Counted from the first letter of the stretch, positions 17,710 to 26,638 are shown. The stretch: DNA of 64,000 nt from Sphingobacterium humi (GCF_009768885.1 NZ_WSQA01000003.1:124001-188000); one strand, 5' to 3'. Notes: a model not told the origin generated them from the sequence alone. Translations and numbers: made by a program.

Positions 17710-18807
17710 ATGGCCTATTCACAACAAGATATTTACGGTAAAGTTGGCGATTTATTACTAGAGATTAACGAACAATACGCTGCCTTGAATAAAGACAGCC
17801 TGGGTGCAAATAAAACAGACGTATTGCTCCTGGCAGCACAAGCGAAATACCTGGCAGCACATTTGGATGTGTTGGCAAGCCTGCAACCTGCGGAAGCAGC
17901 GCCTGTAGAAAAGGCGGCCGCCCTTGCGGTTGCGCAAGAAGAGATCTTTACGCCGGCAGTAGATATTAAAGCGCAGGAGGCCGATAGCCAACCTGTTGTG
18001 GATGAGATTCAAGAAGTTCCGGCGGATGAGCAAACCGAAGAAACCGAAGTGGCAGCACCTGAGCAGGCTGAAGAGGCCGTGCCAGAGCAGCATAGCAACG
18101 AGATTAAGTTCGAAGGATTTGGACAAGCTGATGATTCTGTAACAACAAACGAACCGGACCAGGAAGAGGCTGCCACGGTAGAAAATCTGGAAGAGGAAGT
18201 GGAAGAAGAGGAAGAGCCGGTGGAAGAAATTCAAGAAGTAACGCCTGAGCGTGAAGAATATAAACATACGGCCGCATCTGACTATACCTCTGTGGAAACC
18301 GAAACAGCAAAAGAAGAACCGGTAGCAGAAAAGCCTGCAGCGACGCCTGCGGCACCAACACAAAATGAGCCCGTGGTGAATGAAGTGGTGATCGAGGAAA
18401 AACAAGTATCGATTCCGGAAGAGCGCCAAGAGCCTAGCCTGAACGATTTGGCGAAGCAAGCCGAGGATCGTCCGGCACGTCCTTTAACCCTTAACGAATT
18501 GATTCAGCAACAGAAGAAAGCCGGTTTAACTAACGTGAACCAGTTTCAAACTTCCGGAAAACCCAGTGAAACTGTAGTTGATCTGAAAACGGCCGTAAGC
18601 TTAAACGATAAGTTGTTGTTTATTAAAGATCTATTCAATGGCTATAGCCTGGCCTATAGTGAAGCCATCGAATTGTTGAACCGCTTCGATAACTTCGCTG
18701 AAGCCGATGCTTTCCTGCAATCAAACTACGCCTTGAAAAATAATTGGGCCACAAAACCTCAAACAGTAGATAAGCTGTATGCGGTGCTGCGGAAGAAGTA
18801 TAATTAG
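17710..18807 (+). CDS. Conserved hypothetical protein with acidic Pro/Glu/Ala linker
   Basis: A 365-residue protein in three parts. The N-terminal helical domain (about 1-60) begins MAYSQQDIYGKVGDLL. A low-complexity, strongly acidic middle (about 60-260) is rich in Glu, Ala, Pro and Val. The C-terminal helical domain (about 280-365) has LNDKLLFIKDLFNGYSLAY and ends KLYAVLRKKYN. A similar C-terminal domain is familiar from uncharacterised Bacteroidota proteins, but I know no function. No signal peptide, so probably cytoplasmic. The stop codon TAG is also the first bases of a long inverted repeat. Confidence 0.75.
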   Translation: MAYSQQDIYGKVGDLLLEINEQYAALNKDSLGANKTDVLLLAAQAKYLAAHLDVLASLQPAEAAPVEKAAALAVAQEEIFTPAVDIKAQEADSQPVVDEIQEVPADEQTEETEVAAPEQAEEAVPEQHSNEIKFEGFGQADDSVTTNEPDQEEAATVENLEEEVEEEEEPVEEIQEVTPEREEYKHTAASDYTSVETETAKEEPVAEKPAATPAAPTQNEPVVNEVVIEEKQVSIPEERQEPSLNDLAKQAEDRPARPLTLNELIQQQKKAGLTNVNQFQTSGKPSETVVDLKTAVSLNDKLLFIKDLFNGYSLAYSEAIELLNRFDNFAEADAFLQSNYALKNNWATKPQTVDKLYAVLRKKYN

Positions 18808-19215
18808 ATTTGAGATATGAGATGTGAGATGTGAGAGTGTGGGGTTTGAGAGCTTGGGGTTTGAGAGCTTGGGGTTTGAGAGCTTTGTACTGCGTTGTGG
18901 CCAGAGTTGTCATGGTGAGCTGTCATGGTGAGCGGAGTCGAACCACGAACCATTGGTACGTCAGTACAACGAACATATTAAAAACTGCTGATGATCAATA
19001 GATTAATCAATAAAAAAATAAGCGAGTTAGAATTACTAACTCGCTTATTTTTTATTATATAAGTTTCATTTTAGCTGAAAAAGCATTGACGTACCAATGG
19101 TTCGTGGTTCGTGGTTCGACTCCGCTCACCATGACAGCTTACCATGACAATACGGGCCAAGACGCAGTACAAAGCTTACAAAGCCACACTCTCATATCTC
19201 ACATCTCAAATCTAA
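18804..19215. repeat. Giant nested palindrome containing palindromic element copy 2
   Basis: Almost the whole gap between two convergent genes is one inverted repeat. Left arm 18804-18963 has four NNTGAGA heptamers (18809-18836), three perfect 15-bp GGGGTTTGAGAGCTT units (18841-18885), a doubled TGTCATGGTGAGC, and the element arm ending at TACGTCA. Right arm 19087-19215 reads back the same order with fewer units: three heptamers, one partial 15-mer, a doubled 13-mer, and two CCACGAA units instead of one. The 123-nt loop holds an 18-bp hairpin. Core element arms are 18921-18963 and 19087-19136. Confidence 0.9.
19013..19053. terminator. Bidirectional terminator in the loop of element copy 2
   Basis: An 18-bp perfect stem (19013-19030 with 19036-19053), with core AAGCGAGTTAG and a 5-nt loop, flanked by A and T runs on both sides. 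It can end both convergent genes. Confidence 0.85.
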
Positions 19216-19226
19216 CTCCAATTCCT

Positions 19227-19730
19227 TTATCCAATATCAAACTTAACCCAATATTCTCCTTCATGTCCAAAAATAAAATACTTAGACTGAATTATCTCCG
19301 CAAGGATTTCAATGTCTTGTAAATAGTCTTTGCGGTCTTGGGCGAAGTTCGCTTTTTGAATGATAAAGATCTTATTGTTCTTCACAGCTTTGCAGTTGGC
19401 AAATGTTTCCTGCAGTTGGGCTGGCAGGGTACTGAGGTAGCTGTTTGTTTCATCGATAAAAATCAACAGCTCGACATCGTCTAGGGCAACGGCATATTCG
19501 TTATGCTGGGCACCGGCAACCAACAACAGTTCCTGCAGATAATCGCCGGGAAGGGAAGCCCCTAAGGGAATCACTTGGGTAACCGGGCGGCTTTCCTGCG
19601 GAATAAACTTAAGCTTATGAAGGATGATATGGATTTCTTCATCTAAGATTTCGTAGGCTTCTGGATTGTGTTGCTGCAAGTCTTCGGCAATTGCACTGTA
19701 ATATGTTAAGTCGAGCATCTCTCTGTTCAT
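19227..19730 (-). CDS. Hypothetical protein, weakly like a periplasmic-binding fold
   Basis: A 167-residue protein if it starts at the ATG at 19730 (MNREMLDL). A longer frame runs to 19829 but crosses the ybaB start region, so I prefer the shorter. The middle (LLVAGAQHNEYAV...VELLIFIDETNSYLS) and end (KNNKIFIIQKANF, LAEIIQSKYF) loosely resemble the C-terminal lobe of BtuF-like metal or cobalamin binding proteins, but there is no signal peptide and no ligand motif. It diverges from ybaB and converges on the palindrome. Function unknown. Confidence 0.65.
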   Translation of the reverse strand: MNREMLDLTYYSAIAEDLQQHNPEAYEILDEEIHIILHKLKFIPQESRPVTQVIPLGASLPGDYLQELLLVAGAQHNEYAVALDDVELLIFIDETNSYLSTLPAQLQETFANCKAVKNNKIFIIQKANFAQDRKDYLQDIEILAEIIQSKYFIFGHEGEYWVKFDIG

Positions 19731-19829
19731 TTGTTGCAAAGGTAGGGAAGCTGGGCAAAAGAACCTAATTCCTGCGGGAAGATTGCCTAATATTTTGTAA
19801 TATTGAACTGGAAAAACAAGAAAGATCAT

Positions 19830-20147
19830 ATGTTCGATAAACTATTTCAAGCCCAACAGAAGGCACAAGAGATTAAGGAAAGGTTAGACCATATTTCAGT
19901 TTCTGGGGAGGCTGAAGGCGGAAAAATTAGGGTTATCGCTTCGGCAAATAAAGAAATTAAAGAAGTGAATATCGATCCTGATTTCTTAAAAGATGCCGAT
20001 AAAGAAGAATTGGAAGAGCTCTTGATAGTGGCTTTAAATAAAGCCATTGCCCAAGCAGAAAGCATCAGTCAAACCGAGATGGCAGCAGCCTCACAAGATA
20101 TGCTGAGCGGTTTGGGAGGATTAGGAAACCTATTCGGAAATAAATAA
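19830..20147 (+). CDS. ybaB: YbaB/EbfC-family nucleoid-associated protein
   Basis: A 105-residue protein of the family's usual size. The N-terminal helix (MFDKLFQAQQKAQEIKERL), central beta strands (GGKIRVIASANKEIKEVNIDP) and long C-terminal helix with a Gly-rich tail (LSGLGGLGNLFGN) match EbfC, which binds DNA as a dimer. The start at 19830 is chosen from the conserved N-terminus; an upstream in-frame ATG at 19803 adds unrelated residues. It is commonly next to dnaX and recR, but here it precedes a UPF0173 hydrolase by 6 nt. Confidence 0.9.
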   Translation: MFDKLFQAQQKAQEIKERLDHISVSGEAEGGKIRVIASANKEIKEVNIDPDFLKDADKEELEELLIVALNKAIAQAESISQTEMAAASQDMLSGLGGLGNLFGNK

Positions 20148-20153
20148 ACCAGC

Positions 20154-20840
20154 ATGATGAAAATGACCTATTACGGGCAATCCTGCGTCTTGTTCGATTT
20201 CGATGGAACGCGCGTGTTGCTAGATCCTTTCGTGACCTATAACCCTTTAGCTAGCGCTATTAAGGTAGCCGATATCAAAGCGGATTATATATTTTTATCG
20301 CATGGGCATCAAGATCATGTGGCCGATATGTTAACTATTCAGCAACAAAGCCAAGCTACAGTAGCTACTATTGTGGAGACTGCAGGTTGGGTGCGAAAGC
20401 AAGGGGTGCCAGATGATAAAGTAATTGAATTTAACCTCGGTGGAACACTTCAGCTACCTTTCGGGAAAGTAAAGATGGTGTATGCCATGCATACCAACAG
20501 TACGCCAGATGGTAACTACGGAGGATTTCCGGTAGGCTATGTGTTTTTTATCGGCGATAAGACCATCTATTTTGCCGGCGATACAGCCTTAACTATGGAG
20601 ATGAAGTTGTTAGCACGTTTTAACTTGGATTATGCCTTATTGCCTATCGGTGGCCATTATACCATGGATGCAGAGGATGCGGTTTTGGCTGCTGACTTTA
20701 TAAATTGTAAGGAGATTATTGGAATCCATTACGATTCATTCCCACCGATTACAATTGATAAAGCGGAAACTAAAGTCTTGTTTCAAGCGGCAGGCTTAAA
20801 CCTGCAGTTACCAGCGATTGCTGAAACAATTTCACTATAG
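20154..20840 (+). CDS. UPF0173 metal-dependent hydrolase
   Basis: A 228-residue metallo-beta-lactamase-fold protein of the UPF0173 family. The metal motif HGHQDH is at about residue 50; further ligands come from MHTNSTPDGN, FAGDTAL and the final HYDSFPPI. The substrate is unknown. The start MMKMTYYGQSC allows ATG at 20154 or 20157. It follows ybaB closely and ends at a strong terminator. Confidence 0.9.
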   Translation: MMKMTYYGQSCVLFDFDGTRVLLDPFVTYNPLASAIKVADIKADYIFLSHGHQDHVADMLTIQQQSQATVATIVETAGWVRKQGVPDDKVIEFNLGGTLQLPFGKVKMVYAMHTNSTPDGNYGGFPVGYVFFIGDKTIYFAGDTALTMEMKLLARFNLDYALLPIGGHYTMDAEDAVLAADFINCKEIIGIHYDSFPPITIDKAETKVLFQAAGLNLQLPAIAETISL

Positions 20841-20854
20841 GCGAAAAAACGCTA

Positions 20855-20890
20855 AAAAAAAAGCCGTAGAATTTGTTCTACGGCTTTTTT
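20855..20890. terminator. Bidirectional terminator between UPF0173 and GlcNAc kinase genes
   Basis: AAAAAAGCCGTAGAA pairs with TTCTACGGCTTTTTT around a 4-nt loop, with A and T runs on both sides. Confidence 0.9.
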
Positions 20891-20906
20891 ATGTGCAGGT
20901 TGCGGG

Positions 20907-21767
20907 TTAGGCAACGCTTTGTGATCTATTGATGTGGAATTGTACTAAGTCGTCAATAGGGGAGCGTAAGATCTTTCCTACTTTCATACCATATTGAGCG
21001 GCTTTATCTTCCAATACGTTTCTAAAGTTATAGCCTACAGATCCGATACAGTTGAAGGTATAAGACTGGTAATCTGGGTATTTGCTCACTAGGTTTGCAA
21101 AGAAGGCCTCAAATGCGTCGTCAACAATTTTACGGGTATAGTGAATATTCACGTTATTGTCGTAGACAAATTTGCTGAAGCTTGCGCAGAAACGGTTTGC
21201 TAAAGGTTTAGTGTACACGTTATCCATGATTTCATCTGGGGATAGCTTGTAGGTTTCGTAAAACACGTCGGCTACATCTTTCGGCATTAAGCCACGGATG
21301 AAATCAGTTAATAATTTCTTGCCAATATAGCTTCCACTACCTTCATCACCTAAGATATAAGCGGCAGAATCAATATTGTGGGTAATTTCCTTACCGTCGT
21401 AAATACAAGAGTTTGTTCCTGTACCAAGGATGGCTGCAAAGCCTGGCTCGTTACCTAATAAGGCGCGTGCTGCTGCTAATAGGTCATGGCCAACTTCTAC
21501 TTTTGCTGTTGGGAATACAACCTGAATAGCTTCCTCTACAATTTTCGCTTTCTCTTCGTTATGAACGCCTGCACCATAATAATTTACCTCCGTAATCTTT
21601 TCGAATGGAATATCGGATGGTAATCCTTTCTTAAGGGATGCTACAATGTAATCGCTATCTACAAAGTATGGATTGTATCCTTCGGTGTTAAAGTAGATTT
21701 TTTTATTTGAATCATCTAACAAACACCAGTTTGTCTTTGTAGATCCTCCATCTGCAATTATGATCAT
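20907..21767 (-). CDS. N-acetylglucosamine kinase-like BadF-family kinase (paralogue 2)
   Basis: A 286-residue actin-fold kinase with an intact phosphate-1 loop (ADGGSTKTNW), phosphate-2 loop (ILGTGTNSCIYDG) and GDEGSGSYIGKKL. It should phosphorylate N-acetylglucosamine or a related amino sugar in the cytoplasm. It is the paralogue of the gene at 15466-16329. Its neighbour on the same strand is a FucP/NagP-like sugar carrier, so the pair may be an uptake and phosphorylation unit, although a terminator hairpin lies between them. The ATG at 21767 is preceded by a 240-nt gap. Confidence 0.87.
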   Translation of the reverse strand: MIIIADGGSTKTNWCLLDDSNKKIYFNTEGYNPYFVDSDYIVASLKKGLPSDIPFEKITEVNYYGAGVHNEEKAKIVEEAIQVVFPTAKVEVGHDLLAAARALLGNEPGFAAILGTGTNSCIYDGKEITHNIDSAAYILGDEGSGSYIGKKLLTDFIRGLMPKDVADVFYETYKLSPDEIMDNVYTKPLANRFCASFSKFVYDNNVNIHYTRKIVDDAFEAFFANLVSKYPDYQSYTFNCIGSVGYNFRNVLEDKAAQYGMKVGKILRSPIDDLVQFHINRSQSVA

Positions 21768-21920
21768 TAGTATTTAATTTAATTTAAAGTAACTTGTTTG
21801 TTCGTTTTACAATGGTATGTGTTGTATTAATCCCCAAAATAAGGGATTTATCATTAAAAATAAGAATTTTTATTTGATATATTCAAGGAAACGCAATCGT
21901 TTTGGCAAGGGATTTCAAGG

Positions 21921-21954
21921 AAAACCCTCGTAATTTATTGATTACGAGGGTTTT
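21921..21954 (-). terminator. Terminator after the sugar MFS gene
   Basis: AAAACCCTCGTAAT pairs with ATTACGAGGGTTTT around 6 nt. Reading minus, it follows the MFS stop by about 55 nt. The T run is short (TTTT), so read-through into the kinase gene is possible. Confidence 0.7.
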
Positions 21955-22008
21955 GTGTATTGTAAATTATTTGTAATACTTAGTGTATTTTGTACAATTA
22001 GGGAGCTC

Positions 22009-23736
22009 TTAGTGCGCGCTTTCAGCCTCTACTTCATCCATGTTGATGCCTTGTTTGGTTAAAAATCCACGAACAAGAACGGCAAATAAAATGATGTATA
22101 TGAAACCGATTACAGGTACGATGTAAGAGTTGTGGATACCTATGATATCTGATAGTTTTCCTTGGATAGGAGGGATGATACCACCACCTAAGATCATCAT
22201 TACTAAGAATGCGGACCCTTGTTCGGTATATTTTCCTAAACCTACAATCGATAAACTGAAGATAGATCCCCACATGATAGAACAAGCTAAACCACCGGCA
22301 AGGAATGCGTAAATGGCGACTGTTCCTGTACTCAGTAGGCCTAAGATCATGGCTACTAATCCGAACGTTCCGAAGATAATTAAGGTGCGCACAGGCTTGT
22401 CTTTACTGATAAAGAACGCGAAAATTTGTACTGCAACACATAAGATGTAGTAATACAATACCGACATATCGAATCCTGCTAAGGTGTTTACCCCGATGAT
22501 AATCGAGAAGGCAATAACCGGAACGATGATCAATAGGATCTGTTTTCTGGACGAGGTGAAGTTGAAGGCGGAAATAGCGCCTGCCCAACGACCGATCATC
22601 ATACCGCCCCAATACATGGAAACATAAGGGGTAATTTGTGAAGACTGCAGGTTTCCGAACTCATCTAAGGTCATTAACTCGCCAAGGTTAGATCCAATTG
22701 CTACCTCAATGCCGACGTATACAAATAGGGCTAGCATCCCCAATACCAATTGTGGGTACTTCATCGCTCCCCAGCCTTCTGGATTCTTCTGCGCACGGTT
22801 ATAGGCAAATAGCAAACCACCTACCACAACAATAAGGGCGCCTATTAACCAGAACATGCGTTGCAGCTCTAATCCGTGGCTTAATTCCTTCATTTGAGCT
22901 ATTAATCCGGCGTCTGCACTCTGCTTAATCTGCTCCTGAAGAGAAGCGACCTGTAGGGCAACATCCGATTTGTAGCTGGTAAATACCGGTACAAAAGCAC
23001 ACAATAAAAGGATGGTGATAATGATAAGGGTGGTTCTTGCCTTGTTGGCAGGTTCCATTTGCTCGTGGTTATAGCCGGCAGGAACCTTCTTCGAAAAGTT
23101 GAAGAGTGCAGCTGCTAGTATAAAAAGGAGTCCTACACCTATATATAGGTATACTACTTTATTTAAAGGTAACTGCGCAATCTCGGAGTCTGAAACGGTT
23201 TCAAATGTACCAAATAAGGCGTATCCAATAATCAAGGGGCCGATGGTGGTTCCTAGTGAGTTTACAGCTCCACCAAGATTGACACGGGAGGCTCCGGTTT
23301 TAGGATCGCCTAAGATTACAGCAAAAGGATTTGCGGCTGTTTGTTGCAAAGAGAATCCTAAAGCAACAATAAATAAACCGATCAGCATGCCTACATACAG
23401 GTTAACTTCTACCGCCACAATCATGGAGGCAGCACCTAAAGCGGAAAAAAGAAGACCATAGACTATACTCTTCTTGTAGCCCCACTGGCCCACTAGATCC
23501 TTGCCAGATAAGGTTCCGAAGATAAAGAGCAATAAAGCGCCAATGTAATAAGCTGAATAGAACGCAAAGTCGATTAACTGCGATTGAAATTGGTCCAAAT
23601 GGAAATAGTTTTTACAGAACGGGATAAAGACAGAGTTCCCGGCAGCAATAAAACCCCAAAAGAAAAATACCACAATGAGGGTATAGAGAGCGGGGTAGTT
23701 TGTTTTAGTTTCTGTGTTTGATGGAAGGTTACTCAT
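22009..23736 (-). CDS. FucP/GluP-family sugar MFS transporter
   Basis: A 575-residue inner-membrane carrier with twelve or more hydrophobic helices. FucP-family features include [17 protein letters not shown] in helix 1, [14 protein letters not shown] in helix 4 and [14 protein letters not shown] in the second half. It is longer than the usual 420-450 residues because of an insertion around residues 225-330 holding two extra hydrophobic segments and a charged loop ([18 protein letters not shown]). The substrate is likely a hexose or amino sugar taken up with a proton or sodium. The neighbouring GlcNAc-kinase-like gene supports N-acetylglucosamine, by inference. Confidence 0.88.
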   Translation of the reverse strand: MSNLPSNTETKTNYPALYTLIVVFFFWGFIAAGNSVFIPFCKNYFHLDQFQSQLIDFAFYSAYYIGALLLFIFGTLSGKDLVGQWGYKKSIVYGLLFSALGAASMIVAVEVNLYVGMLIGLFIVALGFSLQQTAANPFAVILGDPKTGASRVNLGGAVNSLGTTIGPLIIGYALFGTFETVSDSEIAQLPLNKVVYLYIGVGLLFILAAALFNFSKKVPAGYNHEQMEPANKARTTLIIITILLLCAFVPVFTSYKSDVALQVASLQEQIKQSADAGLIAQMKELSHGLELQRMFWLIGALIVVVGGLLFAYNRAQKNPEGWGAMKYPQLVLGMLALFVYVGIEVAIGSNLGELMTLDEFGNLQSSQITPYVSMYWGGMMIGRWAGAISAFNFTSSRKQILLIIVPVIAFSIIIGVNTLAGFDMSVLYYYILCVAVQIFAFFISKDKPVRTLIIFGTFGLVAMILGLLSTGTVAIYAFLAGGLACSIMWGSIFSLSIVGLGKYTEQGSAFLVMMILGGGIIPPIQGKLSDIIGIHNSYIVPVIGFIYIILFAVLVRGFLTKQGINMDEVEAESAH

Positions 23737-24057
23737 AAAATATATTGAACTATTTAGCGTTAAAGTCTTACAAATAAAGAATTTTTTTTTGATTTTTCTA
23801 GTTTGACGAGAAAGGCTAAAACAATTTATTGGCGTATTTTGGGAAGAGATTTAAAAAAGTGAAAAAAAATTCTTATTTTTCTTTTGAATTTACGTTACTT
23901 ATTTTTTTCTTTGTGGCGGTTCTAAAATTAACTTTCAACAAGGAAATAATAAATCGCTTTACGATTTGCAATCATCCTTGGAAGAACGGAAGCCCGTATA
24001 AACTGGAAGTTATATTTCAAAAAGTGAAAAATCCTTAAAAAATCTTAAAATAAATTA
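23737..24057. other. AT-rich leader region before rho
   Basis: A 321-nt gap between divergent genes. A 69-codon open frame (23829-24038) starting in it looks random. A small hairpin (AAATCG-CTTTA-CGATTT, 23950-23966) is present. A long untranslated rho leader would suit rho autoregulation known in other bacteria, but I see no more than the hairpin and poly-purine tracts. Confidence 0.4.
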
Positions 24058-25554
24058 ATGGATATTAATGAATTGAATACGAAACTCGTGTCTGAATTAC
24101 GCGAGATTGCGAAGGTTTTAGGTATTGTTGATGCCGAAAAACTGAGAAAGCAAGAGTTAATCGATCGTATTACCGTAATAGCCAAAGAGGCTCAGCAGAC
24201 CGAACCTGCTCCTGTTGCAGAGTCGGAAGCTGATGAATCCGTTTCAGCAGATCGTCCTCGGAAGCGTGTAAGAACAGTAAAAACGGCAGAGCCCGTAGCT
24301 GTTACCAGAAACAAACCTGCAGCACCTGCTGAAGATGTTACATTCGCAGAGCCTAGTGCCGCAAAAGAAGTAGAGCCTACAGAAGCTCCCAAGCAAGCCA
24401 ATCCTGAACCAGCAGCCAAAGCTTCCTCCTCCGCAGATTTTGACAATGTGATTGTCAATGAAGGGGTATTGGAAATTATGGCCGATGGCTATGGTTTCTT
24501 GCGTTCATCTGATTACAACTACTTGACTTCTCCGGATGATATCTATGTATCGCAATCGCAGATCAAACTTTTCGGTTTAAAAACCGGTGATAATGTACGC
24601 GGCTGCATTCGTCCTCCGAAAGAAGGTGAGAAATATTTCCCGTTAGTTCGTGTGGAAGCCATCAATGGTCAGGATCCTGCTGAGGTTAGAGATCGTGTTC
24701 CTTTCGATTACTTAACGCCATTGTTCCCTGATGAGAAGTTGAACTTGGATTTAGGTCCTAGCAATTACTCAACCCGTATTATGGACTTGTTTACTCCAAT
24801 CGGTAAAGGTCAGCGTGGATTAATCGTTGCGCAGCCGAAAACAGGTAAAACAAACTTATTAAAAGAAGTAGCTAACGCTATTGCGAAGAATCACCCGGAA
24901 GTGTATTTAATCATCTTATTAATTGATGAGCGTCCGGAAGAGGTTACAGATATGGCAAGATCGGTGCGTGCGGAAGTAGTATCATCAACGTTTGATGAGC
25001 CTGCAGACCGTCATGTGAAGATTGCTAATATTGTATTGGAGAAAGCAAAGCGTATGGTAGAGTGTGGTCATGACGTGGTGATCTTATTAGATTCGATTAC
25101 ACGTTTAGCTCGTGCTTACAATACCGTAGCTCCGGCATCGGGTAAAATTCTATCCGGTGGTGTGGATGCCAATGCTTTACATAAACCAAAGCGTTTCTTT
25201 GGTGCTGCCCGTAATATCGAGAATGGTGGCTCATTAACTATTTTAGCAACTGCATTAACCGAGACAGGTTCTAAAATGGATGAGGTTATCTTCGAGGAAT
25301 TCAAGGGTACAGGTAACATGGAATTGCAGTTGGATCGCAAGTTATCGAACAAGCGTATCTTCCCTGCGATCGACCTGACAGCGTCAAGTACACGTCGCGA
25401 CGATTTATTGGTAGATCGCGACGAGTTGCAACGTCTATGGGTATTGCGGAACCATTTGGCCGATATGAATTCGCAAGAAGCGATGGAATTCTTATTGACG
25501 CAAATGCGTGGAACAAAATCCAACCAAGAATTTTTAATTAGTATGAATGGCTAA
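24058..25554 (+). CDS. rho: Transcription termination factor Rho
   Basis: A 498-residue hexameric RNA helicase/ATPase ending transcripts. The N-terminal Rho-N helix bundle ([19 protein letters not shown]) is followed by a roughly 90-residue Pro/Ala/Glu linker not present in Escherichia coli Rho. Then come the RNA-binding cold-shock domain ([13 protein letters not shown]), P-loop (QPKTGKT, about 259-265), Walker B ([17 protein letters not shown]) and R-loop region. It is followed by its own intrinsic terminator. The disordered insertion is a common Bacteroidota trait. Confidence 0.97.
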   Translation: MDINELNTKLVSELREIAKVLGIVDAEKLRKQELIDRITVIAKEAQQTEPAPVAESEADESVSADRPRKRVRTVKTAEPVAVTRNKPAAPAEDVTFAEPSAAKEVEPTEAPKQANPEPAAKASSSADFDNVIVNEGVLEIMADGYGFLRSSDYNYLTSPDDIYVSQSQIKLFGLKTGDNVRGCIRPPKEGEKYFPLVRVEAINGQDPAEVRDRVPFDYLTPLFPDEKLNLDLGPSNYSTRIMDLFTPIGKGQRGLIVAQPKTGKTNLLKEVANAIAKNHPEVYLIILLIDERPEEVTDMARSVRAEVVSSTFDEPADRHVKIANIVLEKAKRMVECGHDVVILLDSITRLARAYNTVAPASGKILSGGVDANALHKPKRFFGAARNIENGGSLTILATALTETGSKMDEVIFEEFKGTGNMELQLDRKLSNKRIFPAIDLTASSTRRDDLLVDRDELQRLWVLRNHLADMNSQEAMEFLLTQMRGTKSNQEFLISMNG

Positions 25555-25580
25555 AAAGCCATTTTAAATTGATAATTTAG

Positions 25581-25610
25581 GCCATCTTTTACTGAAAGAT
25601 GGCTTTTTTT
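25581..25610 (+). terminator. Terminator of rho, abutting the pssA start
   Basis: GCCATCTTT (25581-25589) pairs with AAAGATGGC (25595-25603), then seven T directly before the pssA ATG at 25611. Any pssA transcript must come from read-through or start within this hairpin region. Confidence 0.8.
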
Positions 25611-26303
25611 ATGAAGAAATATATTCCAAATAGCATTACCTCTCTTAATTTATTCAGCGGATGTATCGGTGTGTTGATGGCCTTGAAGGGGGATTTCCAA
25701 GCGGCATTTTATTGTGTGCTAGCTTCGGGGATCTTTGATTTTTTTGATGGGATGTCGGCGCGCGCCTTGCATGTAAAATCGCTAATTGGGAAGGAGTTGG
25801 ATTCCTTGGCGGATGTAATCAGCTTTGGATTCTTGCCCGGCACGGTGATGTATATGCTTCTAAAGGATGCCAGCAGCCATGCTTATTTGCCATACTTAGG
25901 CTTTGTGATGACGGTTTTCTCGGCTTTGCGCCTTGCGAAGTTCAATATCGATACCCGGCAAACCACCGACTTTATCGGTGTCAATACCCCGATGAATACC
26001 TTTGTGATTATTTCCCTGCCTTTTATTGCCGAGCAATATCCGCAGGTTAAACAAGAGTTTATCTTACTGGCCATAGTGGCCATGTCCAGCTTTTTGCTGG
26101 TTTCGGAAATCAAGTTGTTTTCTATGAAATTAAGCTCCCTGGCTTGGGCACCCAATAAGTTCAAATACCTATTTTTATTGGTGAGTTTAGGGTTAATTAT
26201 CGCTTTGCAATTCCTTTCATTACCGATCGTGTTGCTGCTTTATATTCTGTTTTCGTATTTGCATTTCGCGCAGGAAAAGCATCAGGATAGGGTCGAAGCG
26301 TAA
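25611..26303 (+). CDS. pssA: CDP-diacylglycerol--serine O-phosphatidyltransferase
   Basis: A 230-residue membrane enzyme making phosphatidylserine from CDP-diacylglycerol and serine, the first step to phosphatidylethanolamine. The CDP-alcohol phosphotransferase motif DGx2ARx8Gx3Dx3D is complete (DGMSAR...GKELDSLAD, about 48-70). About six hydrophobic helices follow. I start it at the ATG at 25611 (MKKYIPNS); an in-frame ATG at 25599 lies inside the rho terminator stem. The 3' end overlaps the convergent HPt gene by 22 nt. Confidence 0.92.
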   Translation: MKKYIPNSITSLNLFSGCIGVLMALKGDFQAAFYCVLASGIFDFFDGMSARALHVKSLIGKELDSLADVISFGFLPGTVMYMLLKDASSHAYLPYLGFVMTVFSALRLAKFNIDTRQTTDFIGVNTPMNTFVIISLPFIAEQYPQVKQEFILLAIVAMSSFLLVSEIKLFSMKLSSLAWAPNKFKYLFLLVSLGLIIALQFLSLPIVLLLYILFSYLHFAQEKHQDRVEA

Positions 26304-26638
26304 TCCTCCAATTCCGACATTGCCGTGTCGAAGTCCGTTTTTATGGTAAAATAAAGGGCCTTAATATCTTCCATGGCGGTGTTTTCGCGGGCCGCTTTTT
26401 CCAGGCCTTGGAAAGCTAAGCGCAAGTCGGAAGCGCCGATGTATTCCATAGTAGGTTTTATATGGTGCGCTTTGGATGCGATATCCGAAAAACTACCTTC
26501 ATTAATTACTTGTTCCAGGTTTTTGAAGTCATCTTTACCTTGGGTTAAATACAGACTGATCAATTGTTTAACCATGTCCATATTGTTCATCATGCTACTT
26601 TTGATGGTCTCCGGGTTGATTATGCGATAAGGATTCAT
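26282..26638 (-). CDS. Stand-alone HPt phosphotransfer protein
   Basis: A 118-residue all-helical protein. The HPt motif AHHIKPTMEYIG gives phosphoacceptor His58. The N-terminal helix (INPETIKSSMMNNMDMVKQLISLYL) fits HPt domains, which supports the ATG at 26638 despite a 44-nt overlap with folK. It should shuttle phosphoryl groups between receiver domains in a phosphorelay. No kinase lies beside it. The only hybrid kinase in the window (3804-5969) lacks an HPt domain and is a candidate partner. It overlaps pssA at its 3' end. Confidence 0.85.
   Translation of the reverse strand: MNPYRIINPETIKSSMMNNMDMVKQLISLYLTQGKDDFKNLEQVINEGSFSDIASKAHHIKPTMEYIGASDLRLAFQGLEKAARENTAMEDIKALYFTIKTDFDTAMSELEDYASTLS

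Noticed and set aside
18841..18885. Three perfect 15-bp direct repeats as a possible CRISPR array
   Set aside because: The repeats are contiguous with no spacers, are too short, and form part of a palindrome arm. There are no cas genes.
23829..24038. 69-codon open frame before rho
   Set aside because: It has an odd composition, no ribosome-binding context and no recognisable motif; AT-rich leader DNA readily yields such frames.
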